Shown here one piece after another: positions 7,732-14,839 of a DNA stretch of 15,696 nt (position 1 is its first letter; every line of letters begins with the position of its first letter). The notes beneath the pieces are model-generated. The model ran no database searches, was not told where the DNA came from, and was given only the letters and a program-made list of their open reading frames with translations. The DNA is from GCA-2688775 sp964524225. GTDB lineage: Archaea; Nanobdellota; Nanobdellia; Woesearchaeales; GW2011-AR4. Both the position numbers and the translations under genes were made by a program. The stretch covers positions 1-15,696 of the forward strand of contig CAZGEW010000033.1 of assembly GCA_964524225.1 (NCBI GenBank), read 5' to 3'.

Positions 7732-8550
7732 TTACAGGTTAATAGTTGGCCTTATTGATTTGAAAATTGTTATGAAAATGAATTGAATTATTACTATGAA
7801 AAAAAGAAAAACAAGTAGAGCTTGAAGACCAATTGGAAAATTAATAAAGCTAGAAATCACAATAAACATTGCCATTCCTAAAGATGGTATAATAACAGCT
7901 GCGAGCATATAAAAAATTACAAGGGTATTAAGCTTTTTACCATATTTTTTTATTTCGAGTTCTTCTTGCCTTGTTATCTCTTCCAAAACAGATTCAAGAG
8001 GCTTTGTGACATCAATACCAAGCTTCAAAGCATTGTTTATGTGAAATAGTACCTTCTTTAATTTTTCAGAAGGAGAATAAATCATAGCATTATTCAAAGC
8101 CTCCTCTATATTACTGCCTGTCTCAATATCATCTACTATCTCCTTTATGTATTTAGGCGTTATTCCTCTGCTTTTGGAAGTCTCAATTAATGCATTTAAT
8201 AATGGTCTTCCAGCATATAGTTTTACTAGGAGATACCTTCCTATAAATAAGACTTCCTTATCAATTTCACGCTCTCTTTTTTTTATTTTAGCCTTTACCT
8301 TGAGCAATGAATAATTAAAAAACAAAAAAAACAAAATTATCGAAATTGGGAATAGCAACAGTAATGACAAACCAGCTTTTCTCAACACAAAGAACAGCGG
8401 CACAATGAATAATAAGGTATTTAGCGATGTTACCTTTAGATTTTGGCTTATGTATTGGACTGGTGTGTAGCTTAAATGGGCTATTCTTAATTCAGTTTTG
8501 AGTAAAGGAAAAAATGTAGCTATTCTGTTTGCGAAAGTAATAACAAACAC
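7732..8550 (-). CDS. TadB-like type II/IV secretion platform membrane protein (T2SSF family)
   Basis: This 272-residue membrane protein likely pairs with the next gene to form the platform. Hydrophobic segments lie at about 43-57 and 60-80, followed by a basic stretch (K-A-K-I-K-K-R-E-R-E) and a T2SSF-type helical region at about 97-205 with R-Y-L-L-V-K-L-Y-A-G-R-P-L-x-x-A-L, I-E-T-G-S-N-I-E-E-A-L and a terminal E-E-L-E-I-K-K-Y-G-K-K. Two more segments lie at about 208-234 and 241-262. The start is GTG at 8550, three bases after the ATPase stop, and the next gene begins one base after its stop. It is recognised by fold pattern and context; sequence identity to named TadB proteins cannot be judged here. 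Confidence 0.8.
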   Translation of the reverse strand: MFVITFANRIATFFPLLKTELRIAHLSYTPVQYISQNLKVTSLNTLLFIVPLFFVLRKAGLSLLLLFPISIILFFLFFNYSLLKVKAKIKKREREIDKEVLFIGRYLLVKLYAGRPLLNALIETSKSRGITPKYIKEIVDDIETGSNIEEALNNAMIYSPSEKLKKVLFHINNALKLGIDVTKPLESVLEEITRQEELEIKKYGKKLNTLVIFYMLAAVIIPSLGMAMFIVISSFINFPIGLQALLVFLFFIVIIQFIFITIFKSIRPTINL

Positions 8551-8553
8551 CCC

Positions 8554-10005
8554 TTATTTTAGCTTCAAAATATCTTTATTTCGATAATACTTTGACATTA
8601 TCAAGCCAATCCTATTAACCTCATTTATGTTTCTGCTGAGCATCCATTTCAGTATAGTGATTTTTGACTGCAAATCCTCATAAATCTCTGATTTTGAAAA
8701 ACCAGTGTAAAGATTTAAGGTTTCTAAAATTGTTACAGGTTCATTCACTATTTCTAATACATCTTTTATAGCACTTAATTGCATCAAAATCCTTGCATCG
8801 CCACTTGGCAAAACCTCAGCAATTTGCAATGTTCTTCTTTTGCCTGTTCTTCTGTTGATGTGCTGCACAACAATTAAGGAAAGTGCTGACAAGAGTTGCT
8901 TAGGCATATCAATTGGCGGGTTTGTAAGTCTATTTATTGTTTCTTTTACATTGTTTGCATGTAATGTACCATAAACAGAATGACCAGTGTGCATTGCCTC
9001 AAAAAGCACTTCAGCTTCTCTTTTTCTTCTCATCTCACCTACAATTATTCTGTCAGGTCTCATCCTCAATGAATTAACTATTAGATCAAGCATCTCTATA
9101 CCACCTTTGCCTTCTGGATTTGGAAGCCTAGTTTCCATTGGCACCCAATGGAGTATTTTTGGCAGCATTAATTCGCGAGTATCTTCAATTGAAATTATCC
9201 TTTGGTTAGGAGGAAAAAAATTTGAAATTACATTAAGCATGCTAGTTTTTCCAGAGGCAGTACCACCTGAAACTATAACTGATAATTCATTTTGGACAGC
9301 CATCCATAATAACGCTGCGCCTTCATAAGAAATAGCCCTCTCCTTCAAAAAATCTGTAATTGTCCAAGGCTTTACTGCGAATTTTCTTATTGTTATTGTG
9401 TTTCCTTTAGTTGAAATAGGGGATAGGGTTGCATTTACTCTATCACCACTTTTTAAATGAGCATCCATTAATGGATTTAGCAAAGTAATCTCTTTTCCGA
9501 CATCTCTGCCGATAATAGTTGAGTAATGCCTTATTTTAACTTCGTTTGAAATCACAACATTTGTTTTCAGCCATCCATGCCTTCTGTGATATACCCAAAT
9601 AGGCTCATTTGCATTATTGACTACAATTTCTTCTAAGCTAGTGTCCTTAAGGAGTATGTCCAAATTTCCAAGTCCAATATTTTGCTCTAATATGTAGTTT
9701 ATGAGCATATCCCTAGTTTTGTTGTCTGCATTTGGAAAATATTTTGCAAGAAGCCCTAATATCTTCTCTTTGAACTGCTCTTGAATGCTATGTAAGCTTT
9801 CATCTTCTGTCAAGGTTTTGGTTTCCTGGGCTACAAATTCATCTCTAATTTTTTCAAGAACTAGTTTTGTAGTGTCACTAATATTTGTTATGGATATATT
9901 ATATAATGGAACAGCTTCGTCCTCTTTTATTAGTATAGTAACGCCAATAATCACATCATTAACATTTAATTCATATGTATCAATTACCTTGCTCCAAGGC
10001 TTCAT
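8554..10005 (-). CDS. Type II/IV secretion system ATPase (TadA/FlaI/VirB11-like, T2SSE family)
   Basis: This is the hexameric motor that powers assembly of a type IV pilus-like filament or secretion at the cytoplasmic membrane. The 483 residues include an N-terminal domain of about 220 residues and a RecA-like domain. That domain has Walker A GGTASGKT at 247-254, the Asp box ISIEDTREL at 271-279, a Walker B region RPDRIIVGEMRR at 316-327, and the His box TGHSVYGTLHANN at 340-352. The order and spacing are those of the TadA/VirB11 branch. No C-terminal tetracysteine motif of the GspE/PilB type is present, which supports the Tad/archaellum branch. It is third in the operon and sits directly upstream of the two platform proteins. 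The N-terminal 60 residues, with their own beta-rich segment, are not recognised further. Confidence 0.92.
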   Translation of the reverse strand: MKPWSKVIDTYELNVNDVIIGVTILIKEDEAVPLYNISITNISDTTKLVLEKIRDEFVAQETKTLTEDESLHSIQEQFKEKILGLLAKYFPNADNKTRDMLINYILEQNIGLGNLDILLKDTSLEEIVVNNANEPIWVYHRRHGWLKTNVVISNEVKIRHYSTIIGRDVGKEITLLNPLMDAHLKSGDRVNATLSPISTKGNTITIRKFAVKPWTITDFLKERAISYEGAALLWMAVQNELSVIVSGGTASGKTSMLNVISNFFPPNQRIISIEDTRELMLPKILHWVPMETRLPNPEGKGGIEMLDLIVNSLRMRPDRIIVGEMRRKREAEVLFEAMHTGHSVYGTLHANNVKETINRLTNPPIDMPKQLLSALSLIVVQHINRRTGKRRTLQIAEVLPSGDARILMQLSAIKDVLEIVNEPVTILETLNLYTGFSKSEIYEDLQSKITILKWMLSRNINEVNRIGLIMSKYYRNKDILKLK

Positions 10006-10028
10006 TTTAAATTCTTACTGCAAATTTT

Positions 10029-10850
10029 TTATTTTGATAATTTTTCGGAATTGTTTGTTTTCTGTTGAATATTTGTTATAGGTTTAGGAGATTGAGGTAT
10101 ATACCCCTGCAATTGCCTTTGCAAATTTGATATCTCTACATAGATGCTAAGGCTTTTGTAAATTTCAAGTATCCTAATACCTAATGGGTTTTTATATCTT
10201 AAAAAGCCTTCTGGTATTTGCTGGTAAAGCTCGATACATTTATTATAGTTTAAACTTGCGCTTTGCATGTCATTTGAGCTTATCAAATTATTTATTTTGT
10301 CTATTAGCCGGTTCAGTTCTTGAATTAAGGCAGAAACTCTATTTATTAACTCCTTATCTGTTGTACTCTTAAGCTCTTTGTAAAAATCAGTTATCTGCTC
10401 TTGGATAATCCGTTTCTCGTCAAAGAATATGCTTGGTATGGATTGGCTTATTTTTTGGATTTCAGAATAAAGCTTGAAGGGCAAATCCTTTTTTCCTTCC
10501 TTCAAGGCGGTTCTCGCTTTGTTCATTAACTCGTATATTTGGTTTACTTTTGTCTTAACATCCTCATGAGAATGGCTTATTACAAATGAAAATTGTTTGC
10601 TTAAGTTTGCTAACTGCTCGTATAAGCTTTTATCCCATTTGAGCTTTTGTTTTAGAAATATATTCCATAATTGAATATACGCTTCTTCTGCTTCTTCAAG
10701 GTTCCCTTTGGCTAAATTAGCCCTTATATCATCAAATAATGTACCTTTATCTATCTCTTCTTGGCCTAAGAGCTCAAAATCTATTTTTTCCTTATCTGTA
10801 CGAGACTCCATACCCGAAAACTCACGATCCAAAAATTCATCAATGTTCAT
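10029..10850 (-). CDS. Helical (TPR/coiled-coil-like) protein of the secretion operon, unknown function
   Basis: The function is not recognised. I chose the ATG at 10850 (MNIDEFLDREFSG, 273 residues) because it lies 13 bases after the previous stop. A longer frame back to 10898 would overlap the upstream gene by 35 bases and add 16 residues with no family look. The protein is soluble, with no signal peptide or membrane helix, and almost all helical. Three or four helix pairs resemble TPR-like hairpins, such as A-K-G-N-L-E-E-A-E-E-A-Y around residues 45-60 and K-A-R-T-A-L-K-E-G-K-K-D-L-P-F-K-L-Y around 110-130. A charged helical region follows, then a Pro/Gln/Asn-rich tail. Its place between the winged-helix protein and the ATPase suggests a cytoplasmic adaptor or assembly factor for the pilus-like machine; that is inference from context. 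Confidence 0.7.
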   Translation of the reverse strand: MNIDEFLDREFSGMESRTDKEKIDFELLGQEEIDKGTLFDDIRANLAKGNLEEAEEAYIQLWNIFLKQKLKWDKSLYEQLANLSKQFSFVISHSHEDVKTKVNQIYELMNKARTALKEGKKDLPFKLYSEIQKISQSIPSIFFDEKRIIQEQITDFYKELKSTTDKELINRVSALIQELNRLIDKINNLISSNDMQSASLNYNKCIELYQQIPEGFLRYKNPLGIRILEIYKSLSIYVEISNLQRQLQGYIPQSPKPITNIQQKTNNSEKLSK

Positions 10851-10863
10851 TTTAGTCAGTGTT

Positions 10864-11319
10864 TTATAAGTACGATAGGTATTTTTTCCAAAGCTCATCT
10901 ACTTTGTCATGTGGTATTTTTTTTTCTTTGCACTTTCTCAAAAATTCTTCCCTTATATGTTCCATGTTTTGTTGCATGTATTTTCTCCACAATACCCCAA
11001 TATTCTCATGTAGGATATTTTTTTCTTTTGCCTTTTTGTAAAACTGCTCTTTTGTTACAAGCTTTTCTGTAATTCCCTTTTCTTTTGCTTTAGCTTCAGT
11101 AATGCCTTCCTTGTAAAGATAAAGGTAGGGGGTAGTGAACTTATACTCAATGCCGAATATTCTTTCTTCAATCAAAAAATCTGCAAGTGCTTGAACTGTA
11201 TCGATTGAAATTTTTAGCTTTTTGGCAGCTTCGTCAATAGATATCCTCCCGCTTTTCTTGACTAACTCTAAAAGCTCATCAGCAACAGTTCGTAATACTT
11301 CTTCGCTACTGCTCGGCAT
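10864..11319 (-). CDS. Winged-helix protein with tandem C-terminal repeat, first gene of the secretion operon
   Basis: This 151-residue protein has a predicted winged-helix domain at about 8-62 (helix, S-G-R-I-S-I-D-E-A-A-K-K-L turn, recognition-like helix, short wing). A linker follows, then two copies of a 23-residue helical motif at 93-115 and 126-148, each with pattern F-x-x-K-x-K-E-K-x-I-x-H-x-x-x-x-x-L-W-x-K-Y. The repeat period is 33 residues. ATG at 11319 is the first start after a TATA-like box centred about 25 bases upstream. It may be a transcriptional regulator of the operon, or the winged helix may be a protein-interaction module, since winged helices also occur in cytoplasmic parts of archaeal secretion systems. 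The sequence does not decide between these. Confidence 0.75.
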   Translation of the reverse strand: MPSSSEEVLRTVADELLELVKKSGRISIDEAAKKLKISIDTVQALADFLIEERIFGIEYKFTTPYLYLYKEGITEAKAKEKGITEKLVTKEQFYKKAKEKNILHENIGVLWRKYMQQNMEHIREEFLRKCKEKKIPHDKVDELWKKYLSYL

Positions 11320-11340
11320 AATCTTTATTTTTTAGCAATC

Positions 11341-11350
11341 TTTAAAAACT
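11341..11350 (-). promoter_or_regulatory. Putative promoter of the winged-helix/secretion operon
   Basis: Reading the minus strand, TTTTTAAA at 11348-11341 is centred about 25 bases before the ATG at 11319. This is the archaeal TATA-to-start distance and predicts a leaderless transcript. It lies in the 98-base gap (11320-11417) that separates this operon from the pilin-like operon. I see nothing else in that gap. Confidence 0.5.
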
Positions 11351-11417
11351 TTAGTCATTGTCTTAGAGTGATAACTTTTTGATTGAATGGCATGCTTTAT
11401 CGTATTATCTTTCTTAT

Positions 11418-12422
11418 TTATCTACAATTCCCAACAGCGTCATTATCCGTTATGTTGTAAAGTATCGTATGATTAAGGTCTAATTTGAAATACATAAACT
11501 CATCCCACAAGCCACCTCCTGTTTGCGGGTTTGTTAGGTTGTAAAGCTCCTCACACCTTGTCTCAATCTCAGGGCTCCAAAATATATAATCAACATAGCT
11601 CTCGTTTACGTTATTGGCAGAAGGGCTAATTCTGTTTGGATTGACAAGCGACTCAATTCCACAACATAGGGAGCTTTCAATTGTGTTTGTAAACCGCATC
11701 AAAAAGCTCGGAGCTTGAGAGTTTTGCCAATGTACATACGTCTCATTGTTAATGTGATCTCTAACGTTTGAAATGTTCCATTTGTTGAATTCTATCTCTG
11801 ATTTATTTATTCTATATGAGTATTGGCCATTGGTATTAACTAAGTAATATGGATCATGAAGCCCATGAATATCAATAGATGTTAAGATTGTAATATTTGT
11901 TTTTTTCCAGATTGCTACACTAGAAATAACTGTAATGTCCAAGCTTAATCTTGCATCAATGCTCCATGGAGTTGTCTGGTTTATAGACACATTGCTTATG
12001 TGTATTGTAGTGTTTACATTCAATGTCTGCCTTGCAGTTTCAGCTATTTTATCGCTCCAGTAAGTCAGATTATTTTCGTACATTATTTTTTTGCCTGTAA
12101 TTAAATCAATATTATATCCATTAATTGTGCCATTTAAAGCTACTTCATAAAATGCAGAATCAAGATTATCAAGAAATTGCTGTGTTGAATTTATGTAGTA
12201 AATTAAGGACAAAATTGTTTTGTATGTTGTAGCCCTTAACACTGTCTCAAAATACCTGTACTCAAGGTCGTCTACGTAACTGTTGATGTTACCTATCCTT
12301 GCTTTAATTGCCCTTGTGTCCTTGCGCAAGCTTATATCAGCTTGAGGTGTGAATATCAAAGTAAACAGAATCATAATTGATATTGCAATAAAAGTGAAAA
12401 AAATGCCTTTTTTATTTTTCAT
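11418..12422 (-). CDS. Large pilin-like / pseudopilin-like exported glycoprotein
   Basis: I chose ATG at 12422 because it overlaps the previous stop as ATGA and starts the protein with MKNKKGIFFTFIAISIM. A start at 12461 would add 13 residues inside the upstream gene. The 334-residue protein has a Lys/Gly leader (KNKKG) and one hydrophobic helix (about 7-24) of the kind that follows a prepilin cleavage site. A large exterior domain carries fourteen N-x-S/T sequons, an S-L-C-C-G motif and two further cysteines near the C-terminus (T-R-C-E-E-L, V-G-N-C-R). No enzymatic motif was recognised. Its size suggests a tip or minor subunit of the filament made with the secretion genes just downstream. 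Cleavage at Gly6 is inferred; the fit to canonical class III signals is partial. Confidence 0.72.
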   Translation of the reverse strand: MKNKKGIFFTFIAISIMILFTLIFTPQADISLRKDTRAIKARIGNINSYVDDLEYRYFETVLRATTYKTILSLIYYINSTQQFLDNLDSAFYEVALNGTINGYNIDLITGKKIMYENNLTYWSDKIAETARQTLNVNTTIHISNVSINQTTPWSIDARLSLDITVISSVAIWKKTNITILTSIDIHGLHDPYYLVNTNGQYSYRINKSEIEFNKWNISNVRDHINNETYVHWQNSQAPSFLMRFTNTIESSLCCGIESLVNPNRISPSANNVNESYVDYIFWSPEIETRCEELYNLTNPQTGGGLWDEFMYFKLDLNHTILYNITDNDAVGNCR

Positions 12423-12958
12423 CTTTGCCATGCGAAAACCTCTGCTTGATAAGGGCCCCAAATATCACTAGTTGTTTTGTTTACTATACCAAATGTAATC
12501 TTTTTTGATGTTAGTAATATATCTGTTGTATTTTTTGATTGATTATGCTCGATTGTTGGATCTTTAGGGTAAATAGTTTTGTTATCGATCAAGACTTCAT
12601 ATTCATACTGCGGTAACATTACTGCTTTTGATACATTCTCTACAAACTTCTCTGCAATATTAAGATTGTTTAATGCATAGAACTCACCTATTTGCTGCAA
12701 CAAAGAGTTATCTGCATCTTTAATTGTGCCATTAAGCCAGAGCTCTCCTCCAATTCCAGCGTATGGGTTATTAAGATCCTTTATCTTCGTGTTGGACAAA
12801 AAATTAAGCAAATCATCAGCTAAGAACTCTACTTGGAGTGGTTGTGGGATATTAATGTAAGAAGACATTACTAAAAAAACACCAATGACAAGTATGAATA
12901 AAGCTAGAACAGCATCTAATACGAAAAAGTATCCTCTTTTTTTGCTAAGCATTTTCAC
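12419..12958 (-). CDS. Pilin-like membrane/exported protein (KKRG leader)
   Basis: This 179-residue protein begins MKMLSKKRGYFFVLDAV followed by a hydrophobic helix to about residue 32. The arrangement of a basic leader, Gly9 and a hydrophobic stretch resembles type IV prepilins; the acid residue in FFVLDAV lies at +6 after Gly9, near the usual Glu5. The exterior part has six N-x-S/T sequons and no cysteine or catalytic motif. ATG at 12958 overlaps the preceding stop as ATGA, and its own stop overlaps the next start in the same way, so the genes are translated in step. It is probably a structural subunit of the pilus-like machine encoded downstream. The assignment rests on the leader, architecture and context, not on a named family. 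Confidence 0.72.
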   Translation of the reverse strand: MKMLSKKRGYFFVLDAVLALFILVIGVFLVMSSYINIPQPLQVEFLADDLLNFLSNTKIKDLNNPYAGIGGELWLNGTIKDADNSLLQQIGEFYALNNLNIAEKFVENVSKAVMLPQYEYEVLIDNKTIYPKDPTIEHNQSKNTTDILLTSKKITFGIVNKTTSDIWGPYQAEVFAWQR

Positions 12959-13353
12959 TTCTGACTACATGGTGTATTGCTTATATTTATATTTGGAGAG
13001 CCTACACCCTTATAACTATTGTTAATTATGACAATATATCCTCTATCATCCTCAAAATAAATACAGAAGTCACTCGTAATTCTCAGTCTTCTTTTTAGTT
13101 CTTCATAGCTGAGATTCTTTAGCTCATGCAGCTTGCTCTCATTTACTTCGTTATTGTTTATTACACTAAGTAAGTTATCATCTGAAGCAACTTGCTTAAT
13201 AACAATAGATGCCTCTTCCTTCAAGTTTTTTACATTTGATGGTTGGCTTGAGCCTAGAATTATGTAGAAAATGAAAAAGGCTGCTACAAATACAAGAACG
13301 CCTAAAATTATATCTAATGACCATGTTTGTGATTTCGCATTAATACCTATCAC
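12955..13353 (-). CDS. Pilin-like protein with DFCIY-x-ED domain (paralogue of the next gene upstream)
   Basis: This 132-residue protein has a short leader ending NAKSQTWSLD, close to the archaeal class III pattern (basic residue, small residue, Gln), then a hydrophobic helix at about 15-34. The exterior domain contains N-L-S-Y-E-E-L-K-R-R-L and D-F-C-I-Y-F-E-D-D-R-G, and ends with a cysteine (C129) that may pair with C97. GTG at 13353 is the only good start; the gap to the upstream gene is 11 bases. Residues 74-110 align without gaps to residues 67-103 of the 118-residue protein encoded just before it, so the two arose by duplication. It is a likely pilus subunit. Confidence 0.73.
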   Translation of the reverse strand: MIGINAKSQTWSLDIILGVLVFVAAFFIFYIILGSSQPSNVKNLKEEASIVIKQVASDDNLLSVINNNEVNESKLHELKNLSYEELKRRLRITSDFCIYFEDDRGYIVIINNSYKGVGSPNINISNTPCSQK

Positions 13354-13364
13354 CTAAAAAAGAT

Positions 13365-13721
13365 TTATTCTCTACAATACAGTCCGTCTTCATTTAATTT
13401 CTGAGAACCTTTGGCTAATAGAATATTGCCTTTCTCATCCTCTATATAAATACAGAAATCATTTTTAATGTTTAGAGACTCTTTAAATTCGTAATAATCC
13501 ATGTTTTGAATCATCTTTAGCTTGTCCTCATCAACTAGTCCACCAGATGCAAAACTGATTGAATGATCATCAAGTATAAGGCCTGTTATTTTTACTGCTT
13601 GAGCTTCAGCTGGCTCATTGATTTTGATATAGACGCTTATTACAATAATTATCAATATAATAATTAAGATGATTTTGTCCTCATTCCACTTAGGTTTTAC
13701 TTGAGGCTTTAATTGTACCAT
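13365..13721 (-). CDS. Small single-pass membrane protein with DFCIY-x-ED domain, first gene of pilin-like operon
   Basis: This 118-residue protein has a polar N-terminus (MVQLKPQVKPKWNEDK), one very hydrophobic helix of about 17 residues (17-33, Ile-rich), and a small exterior domain. That domain shares D-Y-Y-E-F-K-x-x-L, D-F-C-I-Y-I-E-D-E-K-G-N-I and a C-terminal cysteine (C90 and C116, a possible disulphide) with the following gene. Unlike its paralogue it lacks a prepilin-like small residue/Gln before the helix, so it is probably not cleaved and may be a membrane-resident partner. It starts an operon of four with a promoter of its own, 44 bases downstream of rpsG. Function is not recognised beyond the shared domain. 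Confidence 0.68.
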   Translation of the reverse strand: MVQLKPQVKPKWNEDKIILIIILIIIVISVYIKINEPAEAQAVKITGLILDDHSISFASGGLVDEDKLKMIQNMDYYEFKESLNIKNDFCIYIEDEKGNILLAKGSQKLNEDGLYCRE

Positions 13722-13742
13722 TAATTATTCCATAATTAAGGA

Positions 13743-13753
13743 TATATTTAAAC
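13743..13753 (-). promoter_or_regulatory. Putative promoter of the pilin-like operon
   Basis: The minus strand has TTTAAATATA at 13752-13743, centred about 26 bases before the ATG at 13721. This is the best TATA-like box in the window and predicts a leaderless transcript. It lets the pilin-like genes be expressed apart from the ribosomal genes that end at 13766. Confidence 0.6.
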
Positions 13754-13765
13754 TTTGCTGTGAAT

Positions 13766-14365
13766 TTACCTAGAACTATCAGCTTGTCTTTCTATTTCAA
13801 GCTTTTTTGCTATTGCGTGTGATGCATTGCTGAGCCTGTAAGCGTTAATAATTTCATCAGCAAGACTGTTCACAATAGACTTCTTTGTGTTGAAAGTGCG
13901 ATGATAAGCACCTTGGGTTATATGGCGCAAAGCCAAATCAATCCTCCTTTGAGGTGAGCATTCAACTGCTTTTGGGTAGCGAGCCCCTCCATACTCAATC
14001 GTTATGATTTCTTCTCTTTGTGCAGCATTTTCCAACGCCTTAACAAAAATTTTTATAGGATTATCTTTAGTTGTTTTTTCAATTTGCTTAAATACCTCTT
14101 CGACAATATGATAAGCCATAGAGGCTTTACCAGTTATGTGATAGCTTGTCTTAAAATGCTTCCTACTTTTATGACCAACTACCATAAGCTTGTTTATAAG
14201 CCTTTCAACAACAAATGTTTTGCTTTTGTAAAACTTGTTACCAGCATATCTTGCTCCTGTCTTAGGAACAATTTTTGGCTCTAAATTTATGTAAGGCTGC
14301 AATCCTAGATCATTAACCATAATTCCTCCTATAGTCCATCTATTGAAAGCTTTTATTTCACTCAT
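13766..14365 (-). CDS. rpsG: 30S ribosomal protein uS7
   Basis: It binds the 3' major domain of 16S rRNA and forms part of the small-subunit head near the E site. The 199 residues have the archaeal/eukaryotic length with an N-terminal extension (K-A-F-N-R-W) that bacterial S7 lacks. Core motifs are R-Y-A-G-N-K-F-Y-K-S-K, A-x-E-N-A-A-Q-R-E-E, R-Y-P-K-A-V-E-C-S-P-Q-R-R-I-D-L-A-L-R and the helical C-terminus with A-Y-R-L-S. The start overlaps the rpsL stop as ATGA, so the two are translated together. In many archaea the translation-factor genes fusA/tuf and rpsJ follow; here the pilin-like operon follows instead. Confidence 0.97.
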   Translation of the reverse strand: MSEIKAFNRWTIGGIMVNDLGLQPYINLEPKIVPKTGARYAGNKFYKSKTFVVERLINKLMVVGHKSRKHFKTSYHITGKASMAYHIVEEVFKQIEKTTKDNPIKIFVKALENAAQREEIITIEYGGARYPKAVECSPQRRIDLALRHITQGAYHRTFNTKKSIVNSLADEIINAYRLSNASHAIAKKLEIERQADSSR

Positions 14366-14799
14366 TTTCTTGCCTTCTCAATCTTACCCTTCAACAAAGC
14401 ATCTAAACTCTGGTCATTGACCTTTATAACTTGCCATCTAACTCCAGGTATGTCTCCCTTTGATTTGCCCATTGCACCACCAATACACTCAATTATAACT
14501 TCATCATGCTCATCTATCATCTTTGTTGCACCATCTCTTGGGCAAAATGCAGTTACTTGTCTACCATTCTTAATGAGCTGAATTCGAACACATTTTCGCA
14601 TTGCAGAGTTTGGCTGTTTTGCCTCAAGCTGGACTTTCTCCAAGACTATACCGCGAGCTTGCGATGCACCAGCCAGAGGGTCAGAGCGTTCTTTTAGTCT
14701 TAAAACTCTTTTTATATAAGGCTTGTAATGCCACCTACCGAGCTTTCTTCTTTCTCTCAATTTCTTTCCTGCATATAATCCACGAGATTTGTTTGACAT
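14362..14799 (-). CDS. rpsL: 30S ribosomal protein uS12 (archaeal S12/eukaryotic S23 type)
   Basis: It sits at the decoding centre and helps control tRNA selection accuracy. The 145 residues match the archaeal length. The conserved loop K-Q-P-N-S-A-M-R-K-C-V-R-I-Q-L is at 61-75, with the proline (P63) that is hydroxylated in eukaryotic homologues. G-x-x-x-G-D-I-P-G-V-R-W is near the C-terminus. The N-terminus S-R-G-L-Y-A-G-K-K-L is archaeal in style. A TATA-like box lies 28 bases upstream in the 40-base gap after nusA, so rpsL-rpsG may be transcribed separately or as part of the longer rpl30e operon. Confidence 0.98.
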   Translation of the reverse strand: MSNKSRGLYAGKKLRERRKLGRWHYKPYIKRVLRLKERSDPLAGASQARGIVLEKVQLEAKQPNSAMRKCVRIQLIKNGRQVTAFCPRDGATKMIDEHDEVIIECIGGAMGKSKGDIPGVRWQVIKVNDQSLDALLKGKIEKARK

Positions 14800-14820
14800 T
14801 TTTTATTAAGTATTATTGAA

Positions 14821-14832
14821 TAATTTTTAAAT
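14821..14832 (-). promoter_or_regulatory. Putative rpsL-rpsG promoter
   Basis: The minus strand has TTTAAAAA at 14831-14824, centred about 28 bases before the rpsL ATG. It is a weak TATA-like element in AT-rich DNA, but the spacing fits the other candidate promoters in this window. Confidence 0.4.
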
Positions 14833-14839
14833 GTTATCA

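Noticed and set aside
10851..10898. Longer N-terminus of the helical protein, starting at 10898
   Set aside because: It would overlap the winged-helix gene by 35 bases, and the added 16 residues read like out-of-frame sequence. ATG at 10850 fits the operon spacing.
11320..11417. Possible tRNA or small RNA in the 98-base gap
   Set aside because: I could not find a tRNA-like TpsiC arm, an acceptor stem or a long inverted repeat. Only a TATA-like box is supported.
12423..12461. Longer N-terminus of the large pilin-like protein, starting at 12461 (or 12431)
   Set aside because: The ATGA overlap at 12422 gives MKNKKG directly before the hydrophobic helix. The extra residues lie inside the upstream gene.
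14018..14284. Plus-strand open frame opposite rpsG, and similar frames opposite rpsL and nusA
   Set aside because: They lie wholly inside conserved ribosomal and NusA genes on the other strand, with Phe/Ile/Leu-rich composition typical of shadow frames.
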